From Balanoglossus misakiensis (taxonomy: Eukaryota > Hemichordata): a stretch of DNA of 64,000 nt. The DNA lies in contig CM082587.2 of NCBI GenBank assembly GCA_040954595.2, positions 7,874,001 through 7,938,000 of the forward strand. Reading direction: 5' to 3'. Below the pieces are notes generated by a model. The model was not told the origin of the DNA. It was given only the letters and a program-made list of their open reading frames with translations, and searched no databases. Positions 37,735 to 51,137 of the stretch are shown piece after piece; within the stretch, counting starts at the first letter, position 1; each line of letters starts with the position of its first letter. A program made the translations under genes and the position numbers.

Positions 37735-40700
37735 GTGAACCGCGACAAAAAAATGACCAAGTTTCCCTGCATGTTTCTTATACCCGACAGTTAAAAAACG
37801 CAGCGTAGATATTGAAATGAATTGGATTTATGAAAATGATTAAAATTACAATGATAATGTCGTTAAAAGTTCTCACACAAAAAGAAAAGAAAAAAACGTG
37901 GTCTCGAACCAACATCAGTTGACACCTTGAGGTAAAAGTCAAGCCTTCCTGAACCCTTCGCCATCACGATGTGTTCTCAAAAAAGTCGGAAATTTACCGC
38001 ACTATGTTGCAGCATAACAAAAATGATCTTATTTGCACCGCAGCGGTGCGAAGTGTTATTTGCACCGCAGCGGTGCAAATAAGAGTTTACACCGCTGCGG
38101 TGCAAATAAGAGTTCCCTGCACCGCAACTATCTGACCGTTCTTTATTCACTCCTCGGCGACAAAAACGTTTTATTACGGCCCAAATAATGACTTTTTCGC
38201 TCCTTGGTTGGTCATGCGGACGGAAAGACACGGTTTTAGCGAGATTATCTTTCTCTTTCCTGAGCACTACGTATTCAGACTTGCCCAAGTGAACCGCGAC
38301 AAAAAAATGACCAAGTTTCCCTGCATGTTTCTTATACCCGACAGTTAAAAAACGCAGCGTAGATATTGAAATGAATTGGATTTATGAAAATGATTAAAAT
38401 TACAATGATAATGTCGTTAAAAGTTCTCACAAAAAAAAAATAGAAAAAAGTGGTCTCGAACCAACATCAGTTGACACCTTGAGGTAAAAGTCAAGCCTTC
38501 CTGAACCCTTCGCCATCACGATGTGTTCTCAAAAAAGTCGGAAATTTACCGCACTATATTGCAGCATAACTACAATGATCTTATTTGCACCGCAGCGGTG
38601 CGAAGTGTTATTTGCACCGCAGCGGTGCAAATAAGAGTTTACACCGCTGCGGTGCAAATAAGAGTTCCCTGCACCGCAACGATCTGACCGTTCTTTATTC
38701 ACTCCTCGGCGACAAAAACGTTTTATTACGGCCCAAATAATGAATTTTTCGCTCCTTGGTTGGTCATGCGGACGGAAAGACACGGTTTTAGCGAGTTTAT
38801 CTTTCTCTTTCCTGAGCACTACGTATTCAGACTTGCCCAAGTGAACCGCGACAAAAAAATGACCAAGTTTCCCTGCATGTTTCTTATACCCGACAGTTAA
38901 AAAACGCAGCGTAGATATTGAAATGAATTGGATTTATGAAAATGATTAAAATTACAATGATAATGTCGTTAAAAGTCCTCAAAAAAAAATAGAAAAAAGT
39001 GGTCTCGAACCAACATCAGTTGACACCTTGAGGTAAAAGTCAAGCCTTCCTGAACCCTTCGCCATCACGATGTGTTCTCAAAAAAGTCGGAAATTTACCG
39101 CACTATGTTGCAGCATAACAAAAATGATCTTATTTGCACCGCAGCGGTGCGAAGTGTTATTTGCACCGCAGCGGTGCAAATAAGAGTTTACACCGCTGCG
39201 GTGCAAATAAGAGTTCCCTGCACCGCAACGATCTGACCGTTCTTTATTCACTCCTCGGCGACTAAAACGTTTTATTACGGCCCAAATAATGACTTTTTCG
39301 CTCCTTGGTTGGTCATGCGGACGGAAAGACACGGTTTTAGCGAGATTATCTTTCTCTTTCCTGAGCACTACGTATTCAGACTTGCCCAAGTGAACCGCGA
39401 CAAAAAAATGACCAAGTTTCCCTGCATGTTTCTTATACCCGACAGTTAAAAAACGCAGCGTAGATATTGAAATGAATTGGATTTATGAAAATGATTAAAA
39501 TTACAATGATAATGTCGTTAAAAGTTCTCACACAAAAAAAAAGAAAAAAACGTGGTCTCGAACCAACATCAGTTGACACCTTGAGGTAAAAGTCAAGCCT
39601 TCCTGAACCCTTCGCCATCACGATGTGTTCTCAAAAAAGTCGGAAATTTACCGCACTATGTTGCAGCATAACAAAAATGATCTTATTTGCACCGCAGCGG
39701 TGCGAAGTGTTATTTGCACCGCAGCGGTGCAAATAAGAGTTTACACCGCTGCGGTGCAAATAAGAGTTCCCTGCACCGCAACTATCTGACCGTTCTTTAT
39801 TCACTCCTCGGCGACAAAAACGTTTTATTACGGCCCAAATAATGACTTTTTCGCTCCTTGGTTGGTCATGCGGACGGAAAGACACGGTTTTAGCGAGATT
39901 ATCTTTCTCTTTCCTGAGCACTACGTATTCAGACTTGCCCAAGTGAACCGCGACAAAAAAATGACCAAGTTTCCCTGCATGTTTCTTATACCCGACAGTT
40001 AAAAAACGCAGCGTAGATATTGAAATGAATTGGATTTATGAAAATGATTAAAATTACAATGATAATGTCGTTAAAAGTTCTCACAAAAAAAAAATAGAAA
40101 AAAGTGGTCTCGAACCAACATCAGTTGACACCTTGAGGTAAAAGTCAAGCCTTCCTGAACCCTTCGCCATCACGATGTGTTCTCAAAAAAGTCGGAAATT
40201 TACCGCACTATATTGCAGCATAACTACAATGATCTTATTTGCACCGCAGCGGTGCGAAGTGTTATTTGCACCGCAGCGGTGCAAATAAGAGTTTACACCG
40301 CTGCGGTGCAAATAAGAGTTCCCTGCACCGCAACGATCTGACCGTTCTTTATTCACTCCTCGGCGACAAAAACGTTTTATTACGGCCCAAATAATGAATT
40401 TTTCGCTCCTTGGTTGGTCATGCGGACGGAAAGACACGGTTTTAGCGAGTTTATCTTTCTCTTTCCTGAGCACTACGTATTCAGACTTGCCCAAGTGAAC
40501 CGCGACAAAAAAATGACCAAGTTTCCCTGCATGTTTCTTATACCCGACAGTTAAAAAACGCAGTGTAGATATTGAAATGAATTGGATTTATGAAAATGAT
40601 TAAAATTACAATGATAATGTCGTTAAAAGTCCTCAAAAAAAAATAGAAAAAAGTGGTCTCGAACCAACATCAGTTGACACCTTGAGGTAAAAGTCAAGCC

Positions 40701-43700
40701 TTCCTGAACCCTTCGCCATCACGATGTGTTCTCAAAAAAGTCGGAAATTTACCGCACTATGTTGCAGCATAACAAAAATGATCTTATTTGCACCGCAGCG
40801 GTGCGAAGTGTTATTTGCACCGCAGCGGTGCAAATAAGAGTTTACACCGCTGCGGTGCAAATAAGAGTTCCCTGCACCGCAACTATCTGACCGTTCTTTA
40901 TTCACTCCTCGGCGACAAAAACGTTTTATTACGGCCCAAATAATGACTTTTTCGCTCCTTGGTTGGTCATGCGGACGGAAAGACACGGTTTTAGCGAGAT
41001 TATCTTTCTCTTTCCTGAGCACTACGTATTCAGACTTGCCCAAGTGAACCGCGACAAAAAAATGACCAAGTTTCCCTGCATGTTTCTTATACCCGACAGT
41101 TAAAAAACGCAGCGTAGATATTGAAATGAATTGGATTTATGAAAATGATTAAAATTACAATAATAATGTCGTTAAAAGTTCTCACAAAAAAAAAAATAGA
41201 AAAAAGTGGTCTCGAACCAACATCAGTTGACACCTTGAGGTAAAAGTCAAGCCTTCCTGAACCCTTCGCCATCACGATGTGTTCTCAAAAAAGTCGGAAA
41301 TTTACCGCACTATATTGCAGCATAACTACAATGATCTTATTTGCACCGCAGCGGTGCGAAGTGTTATTTGCACCGCAGCGGTGCAAATAAGAGTTTACAC
41401 CGCTGCGGTGCAAATAAGAGTTCCCTGCACCGCAACGATCTGACCGTTCTTTATTCACTCCTCGGCGACAAAAACGTTTTATTACGGCCCAAATAATGAA
41501 TTTTTCGCTCCTTGGTTGGTCATGCGGACGGAAAGACACGGTTTTAGCGAGTTTATCTTTCTCTTTCCTGAGCACTACGTATTCAGACTTGCCCAAGTGA
41601 ACCGCGACAAAAAAATGACCAAGTTTCCCTGCATGTTTCTTATACCCGACAGTTAAAAAACACAGCGTAGATATTGAAATGAATTGGATTTATGAAAATG
41701 ATCAAAATTACAATGATAATGTCGTTAAAAGTTCTCACACACACAAAAAAAGAAAAAAACGTGGTCTCGAACCAACATCAGTTGACACCTTGAGGTAAAA
41801 GTCAAGCCTTCCTGAACCCTTCGCCATCACGATGTGTTCTCAAAAAAGTCGGAAATTTACCGCACTATGTTGCAGCATAACAAAAATGATCTTATTTGCA
41901 CCGCAGCGGTGCGAAGTGTTATTTGCACCGCAGCGGTGCAAATAAGAGTTTACACCGCTGCGGTGCAAATAAGAGTTCCCTGCACCGCAACTATCTGACC
42001 GTTCTTTATTCACTCCTCGGCGACAAAAACGTTTTATTACGGCCCAAATAATGAATTTTTCGCTCCTTGGTTGGTCATGCGGACGGAAAGACACGGTTTT
42101 AGCGAGATTATCTTTCTCTTTCCTGAGCACTACGTATTCAGACTTGCCCAAGTGAACCGCGACAAAAAAATGACCAAGTTTCCCTGCATGTTTCTTATAC
42201 CCGACAGTTAAAAAACGCAGCGTAGATATTGAAATGAATTGGATTTATGAAAATGATTAAAATTACAATAATAATGTCGTTAAAAGTTCTCACAAAAAAA
42301 AAAATAGAAAAAAGTGGTCTCGAACCAACATCAGTTGACACCTTGAGGTAAAAGTCAAGCCTTCCTGAACCCTTCGCCATCACGATGTGTTCTCAAAAAA
42401 GTCGGAAATTTACCGCACTATATTGCAGCATAACTACAATGATCTTATTTGCACCGCAGCGGTGCGAAGTGTTATTTGCACCGCAGCGGTGCAAATAAGA
42501 GTTTAAACCGCTGCGGTGCAAATAAGAGTTCCCTGCATCGCAACGATCTGACCGTTCTTTATTCACTCCTCGGCGACAAAAACGTTTTATTACGGCCCAA
42601 ATAATGACTTTTTCGCTCCTTGGTTGGTCATGCGGACGGAAAGACACGGTTTTAGCGAGTTTATCTTTCTCTTTCCTGAGCACTACGTATTCAGTCTTGC
42701 CCAAGTGAACCGCGACAAAAAAATGACCAAGTTTCCCTGCATGTTTCTTATACCCGACAGTTAAAAAACACAGCGTAGATATTGAAATGAATTGGATTTA
42801 TGAAAATGATCAAAATTACAATGATAATGTCGTTAAAAGTTCTCACACACACAAAAAAAGAAAAAAACGTGGTCTCGAACCAACATCAGTTGACACCTTG
42901 AGGTAAAAGTCAAGCCTTCCTGAACCCTTCGCCATCACGATGTGTTCTCAAAAAAGTCGGAAATTTACCGCACTATGTTGCAGCATAACAAAAATGATCT
43001 TATTTGCACCGCAGCGGTGCGAAGTGTTATTTGCACCGCAGCGGTGCAAATAAGAGTTTACACCGCTGCGGTGCAAATAAGAGTTCCCTGCACCGCAACT
43101 ATCTGACCGTTCTTTATTCACTCCTCGGCGACAAAAACGTTTTATTACGGCCCAAATAATGACTTTTTCGCTCCTTGGTTGGTCATGCGGACGGAAAGAC
43201 ACGGTTTTAGCGAGTTTATCTTTCTCTTTCCTGAGCACTACGTATTCAGACTTGCCCAAGTGAACCGCGACAAAAAAATGACCAAGTTTCCCTGCATGTT
43301 TCTTATACCCGACAGTTAAAAAACGCAGCCTAGATATTGAAATGAATTGGATTTATGAAAATGATTAAAATTACAATGATAATGTCGTTAAAAGTTCTCA
43401 CCAAAAAAAAAAATAGAAAAAAAGTGGTCTCGAACCAATATCAGTTGACACCTTGAGGTAAAAAGTCAAGCCTTCCTGAACCCTTCGCCATCACGATGTG
43501 TTCTCAAAAAAGTCGGAAATTTACCGCACTATATTGCAGCATAACTACGATTATCTTATTTGCACCGCAGCGGTGCGAAGTGTTATTTGCACCGCAGCGG
43601 TGCAAATAAGAGTTTACACCGCTGCGGTGCAAATAAGAGTTCCCTGCACCGCAACGATCTGACCGTTCTTTATTCACTCCTCGGCGACAAAAACGTTTTA

Positions 43701-44179
43701 TTACGGCCCAAATAATGACTTTTTCGCTCCTTGGTTGGTCATGCGGACGGAAAAACACGGTTTTAGCGAGTTTATCGTTCTCTTTCCTGAGCACTACGTA
43801 TTCAGACTTGCCCAAGTGAACCGCGACAAAAAAATGACCAAGTTTCCCTGCATGTTTCTTATACCCGACAGTTAAAAAACGCAGCGTAGATATTGAAATG
43901 AATTGGATTATGAAAATGATTAAAATTACAATGATCATGTCGTTAAAAGTTCTCAAAAAAAAAGAAAAGAAAAAAAAGTGGTCTCGAACCAACATTAGTT
44001 GACACCTTGAGGTAAAAGTCAAGCCTTCCTGAACCCTTCGCTATCACGATGTGTTCTCGAAAAAGTCGGATATTTACCGCAGTTTATGTATATTGCAGCA
44101 TAACTACAATGATCTTATTTGCACCGCAGCGGTGCGAACTCTTATTTGCACCGCAGCGGTGAGGGCGCTTGGTCCCCTA

Positions 44180-44722
44180 ATGACCATTTTTCGACTTTCC
44201 GAAACATCAAAAATTCTTCATTTTTTGATAAAAATAATGGGTTATAGCTCATGAAAATCGTCAAAAGATGACCATTTTTCGACTTTCCGAAACATCAAAA
44301 ATTCTTCATTTTTTGATAAAAATCATGGGTTATAGCTCATGAAAATCAACAAATGACCATCATTCGACTTTCCGAAACATCAAAATTTCTTCATTTTTTG
44401 AAAAGAATCATGGGTTATAGCTCATGAAAATTATCCAAAAATGACAATTTTTCCACTTTGCGAAAGTTCAAAATTTCTTCATTTTTTGAAAAAAATCATG
44501 GGTTATAGCTCATGAAAATCATCCAAAAAAGACAATTTTTCGACTGTGCGGAACTTCAAAAATTCTTCATTTTTTGAAAAAAAATCATGGGTTATAGCTC
44601 ATGAAAATCATCAAAATATGACCATTTGTCGACTTTCAGACATTTCAAAAATTCGTCATTTTTGGAGGCTTTCCGAAACATCAAAATTTCGTCATTTTTG
44701 ATAAAAAATCCTGGGTTATAGC
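44180..44722. repeat. 88-bp satellite, right-hand remnant, about six diverged copies
   Basis: The satellite resumes after an 18-base unique linker (about 44162-44179). Divergence rises toward the right edge (TTTCCACTTTGCGAAAGTTC; GACTGTGCGGAACTTC), and the array ends at GTTATAGC. Confidence 0.95.
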
Positions 44723-45960
44723 AGCAGGGTAGACACTTTTCACCTCTCCTAGCAATGTTGGCTGACCCGGTACTCAGCATTTCCAAAACAAGGTGACCTC
44801 CACACCACCCAATTCCAAAGCAGGGTGTCCCCCCCCCCCCCCCCCCCGTATAATCCAACCCCTGATGAAGAACTGACCAGTCCCTTACGTAGTATGACGA
44901 CAGGCACGGCGAATGCCATAGAGGCTAAGGATGAGGATGAGGCTAACTTCACGTACGTGTTGTGTGTGTAGCGTGCATTGATTCTAAGTGACTCTCTAAG
45001 TTAATGGTAGAAAGTGTTTTGCCAGATAGTCACGTTTTGTCAGACAGTCGCCGCACGTTTTGTAGCCGAACCTGTCTCTGTCTCTGAAAATCCATTGACG
45101 GCGCCCTCTGGAGTGGCAATCTTCAGCGATGTTGTGATTCTTGTGGAGTGGGCCATATTTCATAATTCTAGAAATAATTTGTCAATTTAAGGGGTTAAAT
45201 AATTTCATATCTATATTCCGTTGTTTGAGCTAGCATTATTGTATGTTGGCATATTTTTTTATAGGACGGATTAAAATTACGCCGGTCGTCGAAAATACAA
45301 AACTATTTTCAGTTACTTGAAAATCCGAAATTGAACCCGAATCCGAGTTTAATTTCACCAGCGGTGAGAGTGAGAGTGACGGTCTGAGGGGAGGGGTTAG
45401 GTGAGGGTTTGCTTCTCAAGAAGGCTGAAATTGAACGCTTTCGAAAGTATCTGTAGTAGAAGAAATTTAAGGAATTCCTGGAGAACGGATGACTATACAG
45501 GTATGACCACTGCTGCTTTGATTTACAGTTTATTGAGATTTTTTTCCCCCGTAGATCAACCGGTGGTTTGTGAACTGATCTACGTGATGTTATTAACCCT
45601 CTTACGTCCCGGTCCGTGATTGAATGCCGTGGTACATATTTACGGGATATTTAGCTGTTTAACCAGTTAATTGAATGGAAAACTCTCCATGATTTTGGTG
45701 ATAAAGTAGTCAGGTAGGCTAAAAAAAAATAACTGATTTTGTTGTGTTCTTATGTCAAGGAACACAGGCCCAATGATAGGGAAATCCCCCAAGCCTATTC
45801 ACGTGATCAGTAGTATTCATTAGTCTTTGTGTTGGAATATTCCTTCCGTCGTTTAGTGTGGACACTAGGTACAGCTGCGTACCACAGCTAACACAGACAC
45901 TGATAATTTTTCCCCTTCAAGGTCATCAAGCCAAGGTCCTAACTCTACCATTGGTACACA
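44723..45960. other. Spacer and probable 5' region of the TRAF gene
   Basis: Contains a C run of about 22 (from 44826), a copy of the GACTCTCTAAG..ATGGTAGAAAG repeat (44988-45015), and a possible 5' UTR exon ending at 45500 before GTATGA. A likely acceptor (CCCCTTCAAG) at about 45911-45920 starts the exon carrying the TRAF start codon. Confidence 0.4.
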
Positions 45961-48900
45961 ATGCCAGGATATCCCAGAGAAATATTTGCGTCATTACCAG
46001 AAGAGAAGTATCTGTGTACACACTGTCAACTTATCTTGAAGGATCCAGTACAGACATACTGTGGTCATCGATATTGCAAGGGATGCGTTGAAGACATTCT
46101 CAGGTAGACCGCTTCGCTGACAATCGAATATTTTTTTTGCAATGCATACATGTACATGTACATGTAGGTCATAGAACACCTGTAACTATTGTCAAGCGAA
46201 TGATCCAACACCACCAATTTACACACGTCCATATATGGCTGAAATTGCGTATTTGAGTGTCCTACTGAACATATGATGCCGCCCTTTTTTTCACTGAAAA
46301 TCTGTGATTGGCTACATCTCAAATTACCATGGTAACTGTAGCTAAATCTGCATAGATGTAGGTGACAGTATACCTTTAAAGCTGATGTCCCTTTAAACTT
46401 GCCTTTTGTCATTTTATGACACACAGTCAACCTGGACGTCACTCCTGTGTTGTTTGTGCTGAAGAATTTCAGGATGACCCAGACAATTTAATAACAGCTG
46501 ATCAGGTAAGGCTGACCCAAATGGCTTAAGTAGTATGCGCCTCCAAAGTCAGCCTTAACCCTAACGCTACTGCGCTACTGGGTGTCATAGAACGTTGGAG
46601 TCTGAAGTCCACAAAAATACGAATGGCACTGGTATAAGTATTTTAATGAAGTTAATTTCTTTGCTTGGCTGCCGTGTGTGTATTAAGATGGGGTCATTTG
46701 CCTCAATTTAGCTGTATCCACTGTTTATGATCATCTTGGCCTGATCAAATTATCCTGCAGAGCTGTACAAATAATTGACATTACACAGTCTGATACCAAT
46801 TCATTCTCTCCATGGTCAAGTATACCCGGCATTCTAGAGAAGGGGGGGGGGTTATGAAAATTACTATGTTTGCCACTGACTCGGCACTGTTAGGGTTAAA
46901 CCTTTTCTCATATTTTGCTCATGCAAGGCAACTTTAGATTATTCTTCCTTAGAATTGAGAATAAAAAAAATGGGGATCACCATGCAAAAATTTGAAAGGA
47001 GAGCAAAATTGTTTTAAGTTAGAAATTCAAAATGGCTGCCAATCTCTGTGTACTGTTAACTCAACATGCATATACAGATAAAACTGAAAGTCATGATTTT
47101 TGGTGGCTTTGAAGGAAAGCTTGGGAAGCTGGCTTACAGGGTTCATATTGAGAGAGAGGGACTGGGAGGGACGACGGATCACATGGTTTGCCATTGTTGT
47201 TAGTGGATGCACTCCCTGGTAGATGGCAGTATACACCAGTGCTCAAGGGTTTTTGTGTCATTCACAGATTTTTCCAGACTTTGCCATCAAACGGGAATTG
47301 CGACGTGTCAACGTCAAGTGTATCAATAATGGATGTGAGTGGTCTGGAATGTTTAAGGATCATGAGGTACTTTCCATTCATTATGGCTGATATTATCACC
47401 TGTGGCATTTATGTTTTGCAATATGTTCCTGTATTTGTATTTGTAGAGTACATGAAGGAAATGCCTACATCACTTTTGAATCGTGTTCCGTTACGTGATA
47501 AAAAAATGCACATATTATATTTATAGGGGGCCTTTTCCCATTGAGTAACATAGGGACATGAAGCAATTGATGTGTTATCCCTTCCACCAGGTACATGTAC
47601 CAGAGTGTGCATATGGTGTCATTGTTTGCATCAAAAGTGGATGTAATCAACAGATATTGCGGAGTCAGTTGACTGAACATCTTGAGCATCAGTGTTTAAT
47701 GAGAGTTGTCCAGTGTCACTTCTGTCAACATGAAATCACCACCAAGAACTTGAAGGTGAGATTAACATTTGCAGTGGTGTATAGCTTTGAAAACTGCTTA
47801 TTTCAGTTTATAAATATTAGTGGGGGGGGGGTTCTTTGATGTTTTTGGATGATGTGTATGTAGCGAAAATCCTCCGTGGAAAAGTGCTGGAGTCAGAGTG
47901 ATACTGAAGCATTGAATATGAATCAGCATGTGTGTTGATTGGTGTGATCATCACTGGCGTGTTTGAATACACACACAGTTTTTATGTGCTTCTGGTGTTG
48001 CTTTGGAATGCTCAAAATTCCTGTTTATTTTTCACCGCAATCCCCCTGCTTTTTATTTTCATGCAGCTTCACCATGACAACTGTCCAAAAGTCCTGAAAA
48101 CCTGCGAGTTTTGTGGAAAGGAAAATATACCCAGAGAGAAGGTAAATGCAACCACTGGGGCTATAGGAAACCTTGCTTGATATACATGTACACAGAACGA
48201 AAATACTGAAAAGTTACAAAAGTTACAGATAGTGTTTCTTTGAGTGAAAAAAAAGTATATGGCTTATCGTAAAGATTTAGGACAACACCCAAATTTGAGT
48301 CTAGGGGTCAATTTTGCTACCAAAGTTAATGTGATTAATTTTAACACAGTAGATTTCCCAATGCAGGAACAACATTTTACATGTACATGAACACTGTCTG
48401 AATCCTGTTTATTTTCTGTCATTCAGTTTGCTGCTCACATTGATGCTGAGAGAGGTGACTGCAAAAAGAGGATGTGTCCATGTATATATAAATTGGCTGG
48501 CTGCAAGGAGTTGGTAAGTCAATTCCTGATACATGTGTAGATATAATTTTGCTAAATATAGACATCTGAGCGTTTAATTATGAAATATGATGAAAGGCCC
48601 AGTGTTTAGCTTATCAACACATGACATATATGTGTACAGTCAGCATTGTTCATGTGCAAAATTTGAATTCAAGTCCAGACTAGGATTCATTTGTCAAAAG
48701 TAATAGTGGCCATTACATACATGTACGTACAGGCTATGTTGATGAGTGAGGTATATTAGCATGATGTTTGGAATAGAGCAAGAAATTGCATTTGATACAC
48801 AGAATAAAAATACTGGAAATGAAGCTAAAAGATACAGCTAATGTCCTTTTAATACAATAATAGTTAGATACGCCCCATACCACTTCCATACGGAAGCGAG

Positions 48901-50403
48901 TCGTTAGTATTGCAGTAGTTGTCCAAGAACATGAGGTGTCCACTGTCTTGTTTTCATAAAAAAATTACTATGTTGATCTCATCTGTATTTTCAATTTCAA
49001 GGTGGAGGTTGACAAGGCTGACCAGCATATTGCTAAACACCACAGCCAGCATCTAGAGCTGGTCTACCGTATGTTGTGCGGAGCATGCGCCAACATTGAA
49101 AAGCTGAATGAAGAAATTCATACACCTGCAAGAAGTGGACCAACAACAGAACAGCAGAAGACAGCTCAAGAGTCAGAAAGCAGAGTATCTAAAACACCAC
49201 AGCAAGACAGAGAAGTGATCGAGTCGCTCAAGGAAAAGGTCAAAGCTCAAGACCACGACATTACAGTTCTACATCTTGCGTTAGCAGAACAAGATCAGCG
49301 TTTTTTTTTACAAGAGAAAGCTTCGTACAATGGAACTCTGATCTGGAAAATTTCTGACTTTGCTAGGAGACGACAAGATGCCCAGTCGGGAAGAAGCTTA
49401 TCTTTGTATTCACCTTGCTTCTACACGAGTCGCCATGGTTACAAGATGTGTGCCAGGATCTACCTGAACGGAGATGGGATGGGGAAGGGAAATTACATTT
49501 CGCTGTTTTTTGTCATCATGAGAGGAGAGTTTGATGCTATACTGAGATGGCCATTCAGACAGAAGGTACAGTTTATTATTGTAGTATCTTTATTGTGAAT
49601 GTGAGTAGTTTTGTTTAAGACTGATTACTTACTGTAACACACTTAATTTTCGCGAGTAAACATTTTCGCGATATCGAGAGAGGCCACTGTTTCGCGAGTA
49701 TTAATTTTCGCGTTTTCTTATTTCATTCACTGCATCATTATCTTCAAAAACAGTTTACGCGACTTTTTATTTTCATGCTCATATGGCTCTCGCGTATTTC
49801 GCGAAAATTTATTCCTCGCGAAAATAGTGTTTTACAGTACTTAATGACAGTGTCTTTCTATTCACAAGTGCTGTGTCACTTATACAGAGCATATCAAATA
49901 TATCAGTCATCAACTGTTATCTACCACCTTGTCAGCTTTTTTTCCTATTGTTGTTTACCAATATACAAAACCATTATTTTTTTCATAATTGACAAGGAAG
50001 GATTGGATTCAGATAGATTCAAATTGTGACAAAATGACCAGTGATGACGTTTCAGGATATTTTCATCATTGGACATTTGGCCTACAGAATGATCTAGTAA
50101 GAGTTGTGTAAATTATTGCTACTACCAACTGAGATACAGCAGTACTCAACGCTCTGAGTCATTTTTTTGCAGGTAACTTTCATACTGCTTGACCAGAACA
50201 ACCATCAACATGTGACTGATGCTTTCCGACCCGATCCAAAGTCAAGTTCGTTTAAAAGGCCGACCTCGGACATGAACGTGGCGTCTGGATGTCCTATGTT
50301 CGTGCCCTTACTCCAGCTCGACAGCAGTGACCACGCCTATGTGAAGGACGACGTGATGTTCATCAAAGTCATTGTGGATGTCGCAGATCTCCCGAACGCG
50401 TAG
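45961..50403 (+). CDS. TRAF2-like: TRAF2-like adaptor, eight coding exons
   Basis: Exons 45961-46103, 46427-46505, 47268-47366, 47591-47755, 48067-48141, 48427-48513, 49002-49565 and 50173-50403 give 480 residues. Residues 19-58 form a RING finger (CTHC, CGHRYCKGC, CVVC). Residues about 75-225 carry several TRAF-type zinc fingers encoded by in-phase exons. Residues about 285-320 can form a coiled coil (VIESLKEKVKAQ). Residues about 325-475 are a MATH/TRAF-C domain with LIWKISDFARRR, YTSRHGYKMCARIYLNGDG, LLDQNN and DAFRPD. TRAF-C domains trimerise and bind receptor tails; RING TRAFs act as ubiquitin ligase adaptors upstream of NF-kB and JNK. The MATH motifs are closest to TRAF2 (and TRAF1/TRAF3) of vertebrates. 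All splice sites are standard and no break is seen. Start chosen as the first in-frame ATG before the RING. Confidence 0.94.
49631..49838. mobile_element. MITE with TTTCGCGA-rich inverted arms
   Basis: Ends ACTGTAACAC... and ...GTGTTTTACAGT, with repeated ATTTTCGCGA blocks in both arms, flanked by ACTT at 49627-49630 and 49839-49842. It lies in the last intron of the TRAF gene. Confidence 0.75.
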
Positions 50404-50411
50404 AAGAGAAC

Positions 50412-50596
50412 CTTACAAAAACATTCTGTAGACATCTATAGAATTCTGTAACCTTTTGAATATCTAAAGAAGTTCATAGAATTTCTATGGACATCTATAG
50501 ATTTCTGTGTAGTTGTGTACCATTTTTCTGTTGAATTCTTTGGAAGCATCAATTACCTACAGAATGCTATAGGACTCTATAGAATGTTTTTGTAAG
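50412..50596. mobile_element. MITE, CTTACAAAAACATTCT ends
   Basis: Inverted ends CTTACAAAAACATTCT (50412) and AGAATGTTTTTGTAAG (50596). The interior is rich in CTATAGA words in both orientations. It starts nine bases after the TRAF stop codon, so it probably forms part of that 3' UTR. Confidence 0.75.
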
Positions 50597-50952
50597 TCGC
50601 CCCTAGGCCGACGCAGCATGTCTACGTTGTTGTTGTTTTTTATATCGGCCCAGGCCCAGCACTGGTTCTACACCGCCGTAAGCTGTCAAGTGTGAACCCC
50701 CTTAAGCTTGGTTCAATTGTTGATCTGTCTTTAGGTTCCCCTAGATTGTACTAATTATATTGTGTACTTCTGCAAATATTATACCCCGAGTATTTGATCA
50801 GTTGTGAAACAGAAAATCTTTGAATTGTCACTTTCTTTTTTCATGTATGTATCATCAAGGTATTTTTGTTTGCACTGTCTCTGCTATAAACTCGTCAGTC
50901 AACGGCTATAGTTGAACCCTTTTTCTACTAGTCAGTAATACAAAATCTTATA

Positions 50953-51137
50953 TACCCTTTTCATAAGTCTAGCGCCCTCACACAGCATCCGTGAATGTGA
51001 ACTCAAAGTGTGGCCAATGTGGGGGGGGGGGGGGGACCCTCCTTAACCTGTTGACAGCTCCTTCCCTCCATATGCCTCACTTTCAGGTGAAATCCATGAT
51101 GGCTGGTTGAGGGCGCTAGACTTAAGAAAAGGGTGTA
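50953..51137. mobile_element. MITE with AAGTCTAGCGCCCTCA arms
   Basis: Arms TACCCTTTTCATAAGTCTAG and its near-complement ending AAAAGGGTGTA bracket a centre with a G run of about 14 (51021-51034). Confidence 0.75.

Larger units (their letters stand above)
36274..44161. repeat. 552-bp satellite array, about 14 copies, nested in the 88-bp satellite
   Basis: Unit spacing is 549-556 bp. Each unit contains three GCACCGC/GCGGTGC-type palindromes, an A-rich microsatellite, a tRNA-like segment on the minus strand and a 103-codon open frame on the minus strand (starts at 37182, 37734, 38288, 38840, 39389, 39942, 40494, 41043, 41596, 42151, 42704, 43259; longer fused frames in the first and last full units). 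The array starts abruptly inside the tRNA-like segment and ends inside the palindromes. Two subtypes (IIVVMLQY and IIFVMLQH in translation) mostly alternate. Confidence 0.97.

Noticed and set aside
44592-44952. Glycine-rich open frames on the minus strand
   Set aside because: Created by the long C/G homopolymer at about 44826-44848 and satellite sequence.
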